Of a DNA stretch of 64,000 nt, positions 26,455-35,766 are shown in pieces. The notes under the pieces are model-generated. The model searched no databases. It saw only the letters and a list, made by a program, of their open reading frames with translations, and had not been told where the DNA came from. Origin of the DNA: Pedobacter frigiditerrae (GTDB lineage: Bacteria > Bacteroidota > Bacteroidia > Sphingobacteriales > Sphingobacteriaceae); the NCBI RefSeq assembly GCF_004331645.1, contig NZ_SJSK01000001.1, forward strand, positions 682,001 to 746,000, given 5' to 3'. The position numbers and the translations under genes were made by a program. Each line of letters begins with the position of its first letter. Position 1 is the stretch's first letter.

Positions 26455-29193
26455 CTATTTATACAACTGGTTAAACATCCATTTAAATGTACCATGCGTT
26501 TGAGACCTAAAGGTAATTTCTGGTCCAAAGGCAAATAATTTTCCTTTACCATAATCTGCCTCAAAAGCAGCAACACCATCTTGCAAATAGCTTTGTCCCC
26601 AAGCCCAACCACTACGCAGCGGAGTTGAGTTAGCAAACCAAGCTAAAGGTTTAATTTTTCCACTAGAAACTGCATCAGCACTTAATTTAAATACAGGGCT
26701 GTTATCAAAATAAACATCTGCTGTTTTGTCCATTCCCCAGTTTGCTGGTTGAGTTTTGTCTACAGCAACATTCAACACGCTTCCAGGGACATAATATTTC
26801 TCCGCTGGCAATCTCTTTTCAACTCCCGCAATTAATTCAACCATCGCATTGCGAACAGGTAAGTTTAAATGGGCAGCTAAGTTTGTAGCTGTACCAATGG
26901 CAACAATTTCGCCTCCTGCCTCTAAGAATGCTTTTAATTGAGGAATTGATTTGTCTTGACTCATTCTCCCAACCCTAGCTCTATATTCTTCTGGAATACT
27001 TTCTAAAGCTGGTGTTCCAAAACCACCTCTCCCTCCTCCTGCAGTAATTCCGTTTGCGCTATACGAGGGGATAGAACCATCAACAAAAACAATTACGTCA
27101 TATTTATCTTTTAAGCTTCCTTTATCGATATCAGGAGCATAAATTACGGTCGCATCAAAATGGTATTGCTCCATGATAAATCTAATCCATCCCGAATCCA
27201 TCGAACCTCCATAAGTATCCCAAATAGCAATTCTAGATGGTGCAATCTTTACAGCTTTCGCAGGTTTAGAACCTGAAACAATCCTCATTCCGAAACCGTG
27301 TTCTGCTTTATCTAAAATGCTTTTTGCCTTCCCCGAAGCTGGAACATAAAACGAACCATCTGCAGCATTGCGATAAACTTCGGCACCAACTTTTAATAAT
27401 TCATTTACTGCCAAATAACTCTCATTTGCATAAGAACTTAACACATAACCACTACCAGAAGGCAATGCTTTTGGTGTTGCTTTTAATAATTCTCCGTAAG
27501 GTAGTTTCTCAAAAGGACCATCAAATTTATCTTGAATTCTATCAAACTTAACGTTCATTAAATAAGCTAATGTCCACCCTGCAGCATCATAAGGCGCAAT
27601 TGGAGGGCCTCCTTCATATTTAAAATCGTTCGGGTGGTCCTGTGGTTCGAACATATCCAAAACGTGCGGACGAAACGCTTGGTCGGTTTTAACCGCATAA
27701 CTACCCGCTGGATAATTTTTCCCAGCAACCGTAAATGCTGCTGTTGCTTTCTGAACTTGAATTCCTGTTCTAATCAAAGCGTTTAAAAAGCGAATGGCAG
27801 TTGTAAAATCTGGTTGGTCTGCAGAAAGGATATAACCTCTAGCATCACGGTTAACAGGGTTTTTCATCACCGTATCCAAATACTTCACAGACATTGCTCC
27901 TCTTCCTTCAAATCCGCCACCACCTTGTGTCGTTGTGGTAGCTGGTCTTCCACTTTGTGCTGCAGCATTAATGGCATCAATCTTTTTAGGAGAGAACGAC
28001 CAGGTATCCTTACTTCCTCTATCGATTGAGTTTTTACCCATTTGATAAATGTTATACAACAACTCATCATGGTAACGCTGTGCGTAGTTCAAAACCGCGT
28101 AATTTAAAGAAACCGAATAGTCAATCGAGTTTTTGAAATACCATTTTTGAGGTAAGATAGGATTAGGGGAATCTCCATTTGGCAATAATCGCGATGGGAC
28201 TAAAGGAATATCTGATGGTGTAGGATTACCAACAATTTCCGTTAACAAACCAATCATGTTATGGAAATAAGTGGTTGTTCTTAATCCCCCATTGTACCAA
28301 GTAGAGAAAACAGAACCTCCACGTTGTGTATAACCAGGTTTAGATTCAACATTCATCCTATTGTGCATTGCGGCACCTACTGCATCAATTGTCGTTAAAA
28401 CAATTGGGTCGAAAACATAATTGTAGGGGTCGCGGTAAGGCGGGCCCGCCACAACAGTTCCTGCCGGACCGGCCTGATGGTGATTATACATAATTTGAGG
28501 TATCCACTCTACAAATAACTGGCGACCGATATTTTGAGTTTCCCTAAGATTTAGCATAAAGAAATCTCTATTGTTATCATGACCCGCATATTTTTCATAC
28601 AGACGAGGGAGGCCATTTGTAGACCTTTTTTTGGGGTCTTTTTCTCTCATGTACCAATCACTTACCAACTCTTGTCCATCTGGATTAGCGTGTGTCATCA
28701 ATACAATCACATTATCCAAAATTTTATTGGTTTCTGCGTCAGTTTTGCTAGACAAATTATAAGCCATCTGAATTAATTGATGTGCGCCAACAACTTCATT
28801 TGCATGCAATCCACCATCAATCCAAACTACTGCTTTGCCTTCTGCCGCTAAGGCTTTTGCCTGCTCTGGTGTTAAACCTTCAGCGTGTGCTAGTTTCTGA
28901 GAAATTTCTTTGTAACGAGCTAAGTTCTTTTGATTTTCTGGAGAAGTGATGATCAACATGTACTGACTTCTACCCTCTTCGGTTTTACCGATATCAACTA
29001 GTTTCACTCTTTTAGAAGTCTCTGCTAGTTTTTTGAAATAAGCCTCTGTTTGGGTATAGTTAGCTAATTGATAATCATCACCAATGTTAAAACCGAAATG
29101 GTCTTTTGGTGTTGGAACGTTTTGTGCTATTGCAGATTGAATACAAAAAAGTATCGCAACCAGCAAAAAGCTGCGTTGGTAAAGTTTTGTCAT
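26455..29193 (-). CDS. Secreted M14 family zinc carboxypeptidase
   Basis: 912 residues. Signal peptide (1-23, ending AIAQ). The M14 catalytic domain occupies about 40-370: zinc ligands His130 and Glu133 in DGGLHANEVVG, the Asn-Arg substrate loop in GHDNNRDFF, and a later His in MYNHHQAGPAG. About 500 further residues form large accessory domains with Gly-rich loops (GGGGFEGRG, TAGGGRGGFG) and a flavodoxin-like or class I glutamine-amidotransferase-like fold near 640-800 (IAIWDTYGGSMDSGWIRF, YDVIVFVDGS). This long architecture is typical of Bacteroidetes M14 proteins. Exported, so probably digests external peptides or cell-wall peptides. Confidence 0.92.
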   Translation of the reverse strand: MTKLYQRSFLLVAILFCIQSAIAQNVPTPKDHFGFNIGDDYQLANYTQTEAYFKKLAETSKRVKLVDIGKTEEGRSQYMLIITSPENQKNLARYKEISQKLAHAEGLTPEQAKALAAEGKAVVWIDGGLHANEVVGAHQLIQMAYNLSSKTDAETNKILDNVIVLMTHANPDGQELVSDWYMREKDPKKRSTNGLPRLYEKYAGHDNNRDFFMLNLRETQNIGRQLFVEWIPQIMYNHHQAGPAGTVVAGPPYRDPYNYVFDPIVLTTIDAVGAAMHNRMNVESKPGYTQRGGSVFSTWYNGGLRTTTYFHNMIGLLTEIVGNPTPSDIPLVPSRLLPNGDSPNPILPQKWYFKNSIDYSVSLNYAVLNYAQRYHDELLYNIYQMGKNSIDRGSKDTWSFSPKKIDAINAAAQSGRPATTTTQGGGGFEGRGAMSVKYLDTVMKNPVNRDARGYILSADQPDFTTAIRFLNALIRTGIQVQKATAAFTVAGKNYPAGSYAVKTDQAFRPHVLDMFEPQDHPNDFKYEGGPPIAPYDAAGWTLAYLMNVKFDRIQDKFDGPFEKLPYGELLKATPKALPSGSGYVLSSYANESYLAVNELLKVGAEVYRNAADGSFYVPASGKAKSILDKAEHGFGMRIVSGSKPAKAVKIAPSRIAIWDTYGGSMDSGWIRFIMEQYHFDATVIYAPDIDKGSLKDKYDVIVFVDGSIPSYSANGITAGGGRGGFGTPALESIPEEYRARVGRMSQDKSIPQLKAFLEAGGEIVAIGTATNLAAHLNLPVRNAMVELIAGVEKRLPAEKYYVPGSVLNVAVDKTQPANWGMDKTADVYFDNSPVFKLSADAVSSGKIKPLAWFANSTPLRSGWAWGQSYLQDGVAAFEADYGKGKLFAFGPEITFRSQTHGTFKWMFNQLYK

Positions 29194-29219
29194 GGAATTT
29201 AGTTTAGGGGTTTATAAAC

Positions 29220-29227
29220 CAAATATA
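29220..29227 (-). promoter_or_regulatory. Candidate -7 element of the M14 peptidase gene
   Basis: TATATTTG on the minus strand, 26 bases before the start codon, matches TAnnTTTG; no good -33 TTG is seen. Confidence 0.35.
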
Positions 29228-29283
29228 AAAGAGAAAGATTATTAACGTATAGCTGTTATTGATTTGTTACATCTGTTAAAATC

Positions 29284-29314
29284 TTCATTTACTCGTTCTT
29301 AATACATACATTTG
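29284..29314 (+). promoter_or_regulatory. Candidate promoter of the riboswitch-metE transcript
   Basis: TACATTTG (29307-29314) fits the -7 consensus TAnnTTTG; TTC at 29284-29286, 20 bases upstream, is a two-of-three match to the -33 TTG. A start near 29320 would place the whole riboswitch in the leader. Confidence 0.5.
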
Positions 29315-29355
29315 CCCCGATGTAAGTTCTTAATTTTATTTTTCATCAACCGATA

Positions 29356-29522
29356 ACGGTTTTACTTAGCTGTAGATTAATAGGGAATCGTGTGTAAATC
29401 ACGAGCTGTCGCGCAACTGTAAACCTTCTTCCTTTTCTAAGGATGAAAACAAATTATCAATACGCCACTGTTTCAATAGAATGGGAAGGCGATAATTTGG
29501 AGGTGAGCCAGGAGACCTGCCA
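29356..29522 (+). ncRNA. Cobalamin riboswitch
   Basis: The conserved pieces of the B12 aptamer occur in order: AGGGAATCGTGTGTAAATC, ACGAGCTGTCGCGCAACTGT (core), a paired CAAATTATC / GATAATTTG helix enclosing GCCACTG and GGGAAGGC, and the B12 box GAGCCAGGAGACCTGCC. It lies about 200 bases upstream of metE. Known logic: when cobalamin is bound, expression of the B12-independent methionine synthase is shut off because the B12-dependent MetH can do the job. I see a small TGCTT/AAGCA hairpin at 29539-29558 but no clear terminator, so control might be translational or through a less obvious fold. Confidence 0.93.
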
Positions 29523-29725
29523 TTATTGAATTGACGAATGCTTTCGCGAAATGAAGCAATTGGTCAGGTTCGATTTATCTTTACATAAAACATTGTTTTA
29601 TTGCTTTTTGCCTATCTTTTTTGATAAACAAATGGATAATTTATGCCTGTTCTTTTTTATCATTTCTACTAAGCATATAGCTTTAAGAACTTTTAAACGA
29701 TTTATTAATTTAATCTTTAAAAGAA

Positions 29726-32029
29726 ATGCTAACGCAAAATTTGGGATACCCGCGAATTGGTAGCCACAGAGAATTAAAAAAAGCCTGCGAAAATTATTGG
29801 GCAGCAAAAACAGGACACAAAACCGTACTTCAAGTAGGTAAGAACATTCGTCAGGAAAATTGGCTAATGCAAAAAAATGCAGGAATCTCTATTATTCCTT
29901 CTAACGACTTTTCATTTTATGACCAAGTACTTGATCACTCCTTAATGTTTGGAGCAATCCCAAAAAGGTATAACGAAGTCATGCTTAAAAAGGGAAACAC
30001 AGAATTAGATTTGTATTTCGCCATGGCAAGGGGCTATCAAAAAGAAGGCTTGGACATTATTGCAATGGAAATGACCAAATGGTTTGACACCAATTATCAT
30101 TATCTAGTACCTGAATTTTACAAAAACCAACAATTTAAGTTGTTTTCTACAAAAGTAATAGACGAGTTTTATGAGTCCAAACAACTAGGTATCGTTACCA
30201 AACCCGTATTAATTGGGCCTGTTTCTTACCTTTTATTGGGAAAAGAAAAAGAAGCTGGTTTTGAAAAAATTGACTTGCTTAAAAACCTATTGCCTGTTTA
30301 CCTTGAAGTTTTAACTCAACTTGTTAATCTTGGTGTTGAATATGTACAGTTTGACGAACCATTTTTAGCTCTAGACTTAACAGAAAAAGAGAAGAAAGCA
30401 TTTCGAGAGGCCTATAAACAAATCAAAAATGCCTTCCCAAGGCTAAAAATTGTTTTGGCAACTTACTTTGATAGTTTAGGAGACAATATTGCTTTAGCTG
30501 CATCTTTACCTGTTTCTGTGCTACACATAGATTTAGTTAGAGCTCCACAGCAATTAAATGATGTTTTAAGTGTATTAAAGAGTGATGTGATTCTTTCTCT
30601 AGGTTTAATTGATGGAAGAAATATCTGGAAAAATGATTTTGAATACTCCTTGTCAACCATCAACACTGTTGTGGAAAAAATTGGAGAAAGCAGGGTTTGG
30701 ATTGCGCCATCTTGTTCATTAATCCATTCGCCATGTGATTTAGACAATGAAACCAATGAAGAAATATTAACACCGGAAATTAAGCAATGGATGGCTTTTG
30801 CAGAGCAAAAAATAGCTGAAGTGGTAACCTTGAAACAGTTAGCGAATGCCGATCGTGGAACTTCTGCAGAGAGAAAACTAGCAGAAAACATAATCGCTCA
30901 ACAAAACCGTAAAACATCAAGTCTTATTCATAAAAGTGAGGTTAAAGTTCGTATAAATCAAGTTACGAGTAAAGATGCTGAGCGATTAAATTCTTTCTCT
31001 GTTAGAAAAGTTAAACAACAAAATGCCTTAAATCTTCCAAGCTATCCCACAACTACTATTGGTTCTTTCCCTCAAACAGCGGAAGTAAGAAGTTGGAGGG
31101 CAAAGTTTAAAAATGGAACTTTTTCAACAGCAGAGTATAACAAATTAATTGCCGATGAAACCACTAAAGCCGTAAAATGGCAAGAAGAAATTGGACTCGA
31201 CGTTTTGGTGCATGGTGAGTTTGAAAGAAATGACATGGTCGAATATTTTGGCGAACAATTAGACGGATTTACCTTTTCTAAAAATGGTTGGGTACAGAGC
31301 TATGGCTCTCGTTGTGTTAAACCTCCAATTATTTATGGTGATGTAAAAAGGTATGCGCCGATGACCCTTGAATGGACTTCTTATGCACAATCGTTAACAC
31401 CTAAATACATGAAAGGAATGTTAACCGGCCCTGTTACTATTTTACAATGGTCTTTTGTTCGCAATGACCAACCTAGGTCTCAAACCTGTACACAAATTGC
31501 TTTAGCAATAAGAGATGAGGTTTGTGATCTAGAAAAAGCAGGCATCAAAATAATCCAAATTGATGAACCCGCCATCAGGGAAGGATTACCATTAAGAAAA
31601 GCCGAATGGGAAAATTATTTAAACTGGGCTGTAAATGCATTCAAACTATCCGCTAGTGGCATTAAAGATGAAACTCAAATACACACCCATATGTGTTATT
31701 CTGAATTTAATGACATTATAAAAAACATTGCCGATATGGACGCAGATGTAATTACCATCGAAACCTCTAGATCTCAAATGGAACTATTAGATGTGTTTGC
31801 TGATTTCGAATACCCAAATGAAATTGGGCCTGGTGTGTATGATATCCACTCACCAAGAGTACCAAATAGATTAGAAATGATAGATTTGCTGAAAAAAGCA
31901 AAGGCAGTAATTCCAAGCGAGCAATTATGGGTAAATCCAGATTGCGGCTTAAAAACCAGAGGCTGGGATGAAACCAAAAAAGCATTAATCGAAATGGTGG
32001 AAGCCGCGAAAATAATGCGTAATAACTAA
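29726..32029 (+). CDS. metE: Cobalamin-independent methionine synthase
   Basis: Transfers the methyl group from 5-methyltetrahydropteroyl-triglutamate to homocysteine to give methionine. 767 residues, full length, two barrels: N-terminal MLTQNLGYPRIGSHRELK; C-terminal catalytic barrel beginning near LPSYPTTTIGSFPQT. The zinc ligands are in place: His655 and Cys657 (HTHMCYSEF) and Cys740 (NPDCGLKTRGW). Controlled by the cobalamin riboswitch upstream, which implies that the organism also has a B12-dependent enzyme and imports or makes B12. A hairpin follows the stop. Confidence 0.97.
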   Translation: MLTQNLGYPRIGSHRELKKACENYWAAKTGHKTVLQVGKNIRQENWLMQKNAGISIIPSNDFSFYDQVLDHSLMFGAIPKRYNEVMLKKGNTELDLYFAMARGYQKEGLDIIAMEMTKWFDTNYHYLVPEFYKNQQFKLFSTKVIDEFYESKQLGIVTKPVLIGPVSYLLLGKEKEAGFEKIDLLKNLLPVYLEVLTQLVNLGVEYVQFDEPFLALDLTEKEKKAFREAYKQIKNAFPRLKIVLATYFDSLGDNIALAASLPVSVLHIDLVRAPQQLNDVLSVLKSDVILSLGLIDGRNIWKNDFEYSLSTINTVVEKIGESRVWIAPSCSLIHSPCDLDNETNEEILTPEIKQWMAFAEQKIAEVVTLKQLANADRGTSAERKLAENIIAQQNRKTSSLIHKSEVKVRINQVTSKDAERLNSFSVRKVKQQNALNLPSYPTTTIGSFPQTAEVRSWRAKFKNGTFSTAEYNKLIADETTKAVKWQEEIGLDVLVHGEFERNDMVEYFGEQLDGFTFSKNGWVQSYGSRCVKPPIIYGDVKRYAPMTLEWTSYAQSLTPKYMKGMLTGPVTILQWSFVRNDQPRSQTCTQIALAIRDEVCDLEKAGIKIIQIDEPAIREGLPLRKAEWENYLNWAVNAFKLSASGIKDETQIHTHMCYSEFNDIIKNIADMDADVITIETSRSQMELLDVFADFEYPNEIGPGVYDIHSPRVPNRLEMIDLLKKAKAVIPSEQLWVNPDCGLKTRGWDETKKALIEMVEAAKIMRNN

Positions 32030-32038
32030 AAATTAACC

Positions 32039-32064
32039 AAGCCTGTCGAAGATTCGGCAGGCTT
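32039..32064 (+). terminator. Hairpin downstream of metE
   Basis: AAGCCTGTCG and CGGCAGGCTT pair over ten positions (one G-T wobble). No strong T run follows, so it is a weak terminator or an RNA stabiliser before the thioesterase gene. Confidence 0.55.
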
Positions 32065-32079
32065 ATTAAAGATTATAAA

Positions 32080-32466
32080 ATGACATTAGAAGAAAGAATT
32101 ATCGCCTCAAAAACTAGCATTTTCAAAGCTGTTTTTCCAAATACTACCAATCATTATGATACACTTTTTGGCGGTACAGCCATGCACATGATGGATGAAG
32201 TTGCATTTATTACAGCGACAAGATTTAGTAGGCAAATTATGGTTACGGTGAGTAGTGATAGGATTGACTTTAAAAAGGCTATCCCTGCGGGAACAATTGT
32301 TGAGCTAATAGGTAAGGTTACACAGGTAGGTAATACGAGTTTGAAGGTAAACGTTGAGATTTACATTGAACAAATGTATGCCGAAGGAAGAGAATTAGCC
32401 GTACACGGAGATTTCACCTTTGTAGCTATTGATGAAAACAAGAAGCCAACGCAAGTAATTAAATAA
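32080..32466 (+). CDS. Acyl-CoA thioesterase, hotdog fold (YciA/BACH type)
   Basis: 128 residues, one hotdog domain. Signature: VFPNTTNHYDTLFGGTAMHMMDEVAFITATRFS, where the Asn/Asp pair and the long central helix fit acyl-CoA hydrolases of the YciA group, followed by VSSDRIDFKKAIPAGTIVEL. Hydrolyses acyl-CoA to free acid and CoA in the cytoplasm; chain-length preference cannot be read from sequence. It may be read through from metE, 50 bases upstream. Converges on cdsA. Confidence 0.9.
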   Translation: MTLEERIIASKTSIFKAVFPNTTNHYDTLFGGTAMHMMDEVAFITATRFSRQIMVTVSSDRIDFKKAIPAGTIVELIGKVTQVGNTSLKVNVEIYIEQMYAEGRELAVHGDFTFVAIDENKKPTQVIK

Positions 32467-32488
32467 TAATGTTTGTATCCTGTTTACC

Positions 32489-32516
32489 AAGTCCCCTTCA
32501 GGGGATTTAGGGGTTT
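32489..32516 (-). repeat. CCCCTAAATCCCC repeat overlapping the cdsA stop
   Basis: On the minus strand reads AAACCCCTAAATCCCC then a short palindrome CCCCTGAAGGGG and ACTT. The first TAA is the stop codon of cdsA (32507-32509), so the final codons Asn-Pro-stop come from the repeat. One of five copies in the window. Confidence 0.75.
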
Positions 32517-33316
32517 AAAATCAAGTACAGGTAAACGTACACAACTGGCGCTGCAATTAGTAAGCCATCAAATCTATCTAAAAAACCACCATGCCCGGGT
32601 AAAAAACTACCAGAGTCTTTAGTATCTAAACTTCTTTTCAGCATAGATTCTACTAAATCGCCAAGTGTGCCGAAACAAACAATAAGAACAGCCATTCCTG
32701 CCCAAATGAATGGGTTCATTTCCGGAAACCATCGGGAAATTAAGTAAGATACGACTACACTCGTGAACAGTCCTCCCAAAAAACCTTCCCATGATTTTTT
32801 TGGTGAGTGGCGTTCAAATAATCTGGTTTTCCCAAATTTAACCCCAAAAAGATATGCTCCTGTATCACTTGCCCAAAGCATCAATAAAAAAGCAAGAGGT
32901 AAGTGAAAGTTGTAGTTGTTAAAATCTGCTAGAAATCCTAGCGAGTAAAAAAAGCAAAAAGGAACGGTTACGTAAATAAATCCCACGAATGTGTAAGAAA
33001 TATTAGCAAAAGGAATTTTTTCTTTTTTGTATAGTTCAAATATGAAAACCGAAAACACCAATGGTACAATCAGCAATAAGTATTTTAATTCAAATTGATA
33101 AAAATGGTAGCTGGCCGTTAAAAGGAAAATGACTGCCGCAGCAAAAACACCAATGTTTCTATGCGGACGAATCCCTCCTATTTTAACCATTTTATAGAAT
33201 TCTAACAAGGCAACAATGCTTAAAATTAAATAGAAACCTGTAAAAGCATAGCCATTTAGCAAAGAGGCAAGCATCACGATAGTAAAAAAGAAAGCGGTTA
33301 TTGCTCTGGTCTTCAT
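32507..33316 (-). CDS. cdsA: Phosphatidate cytidylyltransferase
   Basis: Makes CDP-diacylglycerol from CTP and phosphatidic acid, the branch point of phospholipid synthesis. 269 residues with about eight TM segments. The C-terminal signature is complete: SDTGAYLFGVKFGKTRLFERHSPKKSWEG and, near the end, LGDLVESMLKRSLDTKDSG followed by LPGHGGFLDRFDGLL. The last residues (LILNP) come from a dispersed repeat that provides the stop codon. Lies downstream of the CPBP protease gene in the same direction, 42 bases away with a short repeat between. Confidence 0.94.
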   Translation of the reverse strand: MKTRAITAFFFTIVMLASLLNGYAFTGFYLILSIVALLEFYKMVKIGGIRPHRNIGVFAAAVIFLLTASYHFYQFELKYLLLIVPLVFSVFIFELYKKEKIPFANISYTFVGFIYVTVPFCFFYSLGFLADFNNYNFHLPLAFLLMLWASDTGAYLFGVKFGKTRLFERHSPKKSWEGFLGGLFTSVVVSYLISRWFPEMNPFIWAGMAVLIVCFGTLGDLVESMLKRSLDTKDSGSFLPGHGGFLDRFDGLLIAAPVVYVYLYLILNP

Positions 33317-33322
33317 TGTTAG

Positions 33323-33352
33323 ATTTGAGATGTGAGTATTGAGATTTGAGAC
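33323..33352. repeat. Short GAGATTTGAGA-type repeat
   Basis: GATTTGAGATGTGAG and GAGATTTGAGAC in the gap between the CPBP gene and cdsA; same family as 15804-15902. Confidence 0.45.
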
Positions 33353-33358
33353 AAAGTT

Positions 33359-34279
33359 CTATTCAACTTCTTCTTTGGTTGTTTTGTCTTTTAAAATCCA
33401 AAACAAAGCTATGGTTAATATTGCACTAATTAAATAGCCGTACCAAGCAATATTTGTTTCATCTGCTTTATCCAATGGTAAATTATTTCGTTGAAAGTAC
33501 CACATCAACGTTACTGCATAAGCATTGTTTAAAAAGTGAGCAAAGATAGTATACCAAATGTTTTTAGTCCAGAAGTAAATATAGCCGAACATGGCGCCCA
33601 AAAATAACCTAGGAAAAAATCCAAAAAACTGAAAATGTATGGTGCTAAATATAATGGCAGATAACCAAATAGCAACGTGTGGATTTTTAATCAATCTTAA
33701 AAATGTCCTTTGTAATCCCCCTCTAAAAATAAGCTCCTCGCAAATTGCCGGCACCAAACCCACCACAAAAAGGTTAATGGCTAATGCCCCAAAAGATTTA
33801 CCTGCTAAAATTGCTTTTGTAGTCACCGCACCTTCATCTTCCATCTTCCTCATCCAGCTTTCAATGTTTTTTAAAGCGTTTGGCAAGTGTAAATTCATGT
33901 TCCATTCATTTACCCAGCCCAATAGTGGTGTAGAGCAAATCATTAATAGAAATACAAGGCCTAATAAATTGATGTTGGCCGTTTTCATCCCGTAAAATTG
34001 GTGTGGTCTTTTACCTTCAAAAATTGATAAAGCAATAGCGGGAACCAGAAATAAACCTATCTGCTGAGCCGTTATTAAAATTTTTAATGCACCCACATAC
34101 CTTAAATCGCTTCCTGTTGCCCAATCTGTACTTTTTATTAAATCTAATCCATAAATACCTAAACAGATTACAAATCCAATAACGGCAAAAATAATAACAC
34201 CTATAAAAGCGCCTACTCCTAATATTAAAAGTTGCAGTAGCGGATGATTTTCTTCTCTAGTTGGTATGGTGAATTGCAT
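33359..34279 (-). CDS. CPBP family intramembrane glutamic protease
   Basis: 306 residues with about eight TM segments. Family active-site motifs: EELIFRGGLQR (Glu181, Glu182, Arg186), FSTIHFQFFGFFPR (His215), and the third motif IFAHFLNNAYAV (His248, Asn251/252). These are the CAAX prenyl protease 2 / Rce1-like (Abi) residues. Bacterial relatives process peptides or protect against bacteriocins, but most are unassigned. Divergent from dusB; its start codon abuts the -33 element of the dusB promoter. Confidence 0.9.
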   Translation of the reverse strand: MQFTIPTREENHPLLQLLILGVGAFIGVIIFAVIGFVICLGIYGLDLIKSTDWATGSDLRYVGALKILITAQQIGLFLVPAIALSIFEGKRPHQFYGMKTANINLLGLVFLLMICSTPLLGWVNEWNMNLHLPNALKNIESWMRKMEDEGAVTTKAILAGKSFGALAINLFVVGLVPAICEELIFRGGLQRTFLRLIKNPHVAIWLSAIIFSTIHFQFFGFFPRLFLGAMFGYIYFWTKNIWYTIFAHFLNNAYAVTLMWYFQRNNLPLDKADETNIAWYGYLISAILTIALFWILKDKTTKEEVE

Positions 34280-34302
34280 TATTTCGAATTTTCGTACCTT
34301 TG
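34274..34302 (+). promoter_or_regulatory. Promoter candidate of dusB-apaG
   Basis: TTG (34274-34276), 18 bases, then TACCTTTG (34295-34302), a full match to the Bacteroidetes TTG/TAnnTTTG pattern. Predicted start about 34309, ahead of the dusB ATG at 34332. This also argues against the longer frame that opens at 34266. Confidence 0.6.
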
Positions 34303-34331
34303 TCCCATTAATTTGGTTTGAAGATAGAAAA

Positions 34332-35339
34332 ATGTCTGTAAAGATAGGAAATATAGATTTGGGAGAGTTCCCTTTGTTACTTGCACCGATGGAAGATGTG
34401 AGCGACCCTCCATTCCGTTACGTTTGTAAACAAGGTGGTGCAGATATGATGTACACAGAGTTTATTTCTTCTGAGGGATTAATACGCGATGCCGCAAAAA
34501 GCCGTAAAAAACTAGATATTTTTGAGTACGAACGACCTATAGGTATTCAAATTTTTGGTAGCGATATCGAAAGTATGCGTGAAGCAACCGAAATTGCAAC
34601 TCTTGCCGGGCCAGATTTAATGGATATTAATTATGGCTGCCCTGTTAAAAATGTTGCTTGTCGTGGTGCGGGCGCAAGTTTGCTTCAAGATATAGATAAG
34701 ATGGTAAAAATGACAGATGCTGTTGTAAAAGCCACACACTTGCCTGTTACCGTTAAAACCCGTTTAGGTTGGGATGATAATACTAAAAATGTTGAAGAAG
34801 TCGCAGAGCGATTACAAGACATTGGCATACAGGCTTTAACTATTCACGGCAGAACAAGAGCTCAACTGTATAAAGGCGAAGCCGATTGGACATTAATTAG
34901 AGAAATTAAGCGTAATCCACGAATTAAAATTCCAATTTTTGGCAATGGCGATGTAGATAGTGTAGAAAAAGCCGCCGCTTGGAGAATGGAATATGAAGTA
35001 GATGGAATCATGATTGGTAGAGCCGCAATTGGCTATCCTTGGATTTTCCGTGAAGTGAAACATTTCTTTAAAACCGGTGAGCATTTGCCTGGTCCAACTT
35101 TAGACGAAAGAATTATTGCTTGCAGGACACACTTAAATAAGTCTATTGAGTGGAAAGGCGATAAAGTTGGTGTATTTGAAATGAGAAGACATTATTCGAA
35201 TTATTTTAAAGGTTTGCCAGATTTTAAACAGTACAGAATGATGTTGGTTAAAGAAGAAAATATTGAGACCATCAATCAAATATTAGACGAAGTGGCAGAA
35301 AAATACGAGCACATTGCACCTTTTTCTGAAATGGCTTGA
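34332..35339 (+). CDS. dusB: tRNA-dihydrouridine synthase (DusB-like)
   Basis: FMN enzyme that reduces uridine to dihydrouridine in tRNA with NADPH. 335 residues from the ATG at 34332; an in-frame start at 34266 would lie upstream of the promoter. TIM-barrel motifs: LAPMEDVSDPPFR, DINYGCPVKNVACRGAGASLL (the second Cys is the catalytic acid), TVKTRLGWDD, LTIHGRTRAQ, and GNGDVDS with the phosphate-binding IMIGRAAIGYPWIF. The C-terminal helical tRNA-binding domain is present. apaG follows 30 bases later. Confidence 0.95.
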   Translation: MSVKIGNIDLGEFPLLLAPMEDVSDPPFRYVCKQGGADMMYTEFISSEGLIRDAAKSRKKLDIFEYERPIGIQIFGSDIESMREATEIATLAGPDLMDINYGCPVKNVACRGAGASLLQDIDKMVKMTDAVVKATHLPVTVKTRLGWDDNTKNVEEVAERLQDIGIQALTIHGRTRAQLYKGEADWTLIREIKRNPRIKIPIFGNGDVDSVEKAAAWRMEYEVDGIMIGRAAIGYPWIFREVKHFFKTGEHLPGPTLDERIIACRTHLNKSIEWKGDKVGVFEMRRHYSNYFKGLPDFKQYRMMLVKEENIETINQILDEVAEKYEHIAPFSEMA

Positions 35340-35369
35340 TTCTTGAAAAGCTTTTTATAAATTTAACAA

Positions 35370-35756
35370 ATGGTTACAGCTATAACTCAAGGTGTAAAAA
35401 TTTCGGTAGAAACCATTTACCAAGACGAGCATTCTAATCCTGCTAACGAACATTTCATGTTTGCTTATCGTATAGAGATAGAAAACTTGTCAGATTATGC
35501 AATTCAATTAATGCGTCGCCAATGGTTTATCTTCGATTCAAACGGCTCTGTAAGAGAAGTTGAGGGAGAAGGTGTGGTTGGTATACAGCCTGTAATCGAA
35601 CCAGGCAAAAGTTATTCATACGTTTCTGGATGTAACCTTAAAACCGACATCGGTAGCATGAAAGGCAATTATTCCATGATTCGTTTGGTTGATGAAACCA
35701 ATTTCGATGTAGACATCCCAGAGTTTGAATTGGTTGTTCCTTATAGATTGAATTAA
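35370..35756 (+). CDS. apaG: ApaG domain protein
   Basis: 128 residues covering the whole ApaG fold, a fibronectin III-like beta sandwich: FMFAYRIEIENLSDYAIQLMRRQWFIFDSNG, VGIQPVIEPGKSYSYVSGC, and MKGNYSMIRLVD. Often named after cobalt/magnesium sensitivity in Salmonella; the bacterial protein's biochemical job is not known. Follows dusB closely and is probably in its transcript. Confidence 0.92.
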   Translation: MVTAITQGVKISVETIYQDEHSNPANEHFMFAYRIEIENLSDYAIQLMRRQWFIFDSNGSVREVEGEGVVGIQPVIEPGKSYSYVSGCNLKTDIGSMKGNYSMIRLVDETNFDVDIPEFELVVPYRLN

Positions 35757-35766
35757 ATCTTTTCTT

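Noticed and set aside
29551..29763. 70-codon frame in the metE leader
   Set aside because: Overlaps the riboswitch spacer and the start of metE in another frame; no sign of a leader peptide with methionine or regulatory codons.
34266..34331. Longer N-terminus of DusB from 34266
   Set aside because: It would begin upstream of the matched promoter and the predicted transcript start.
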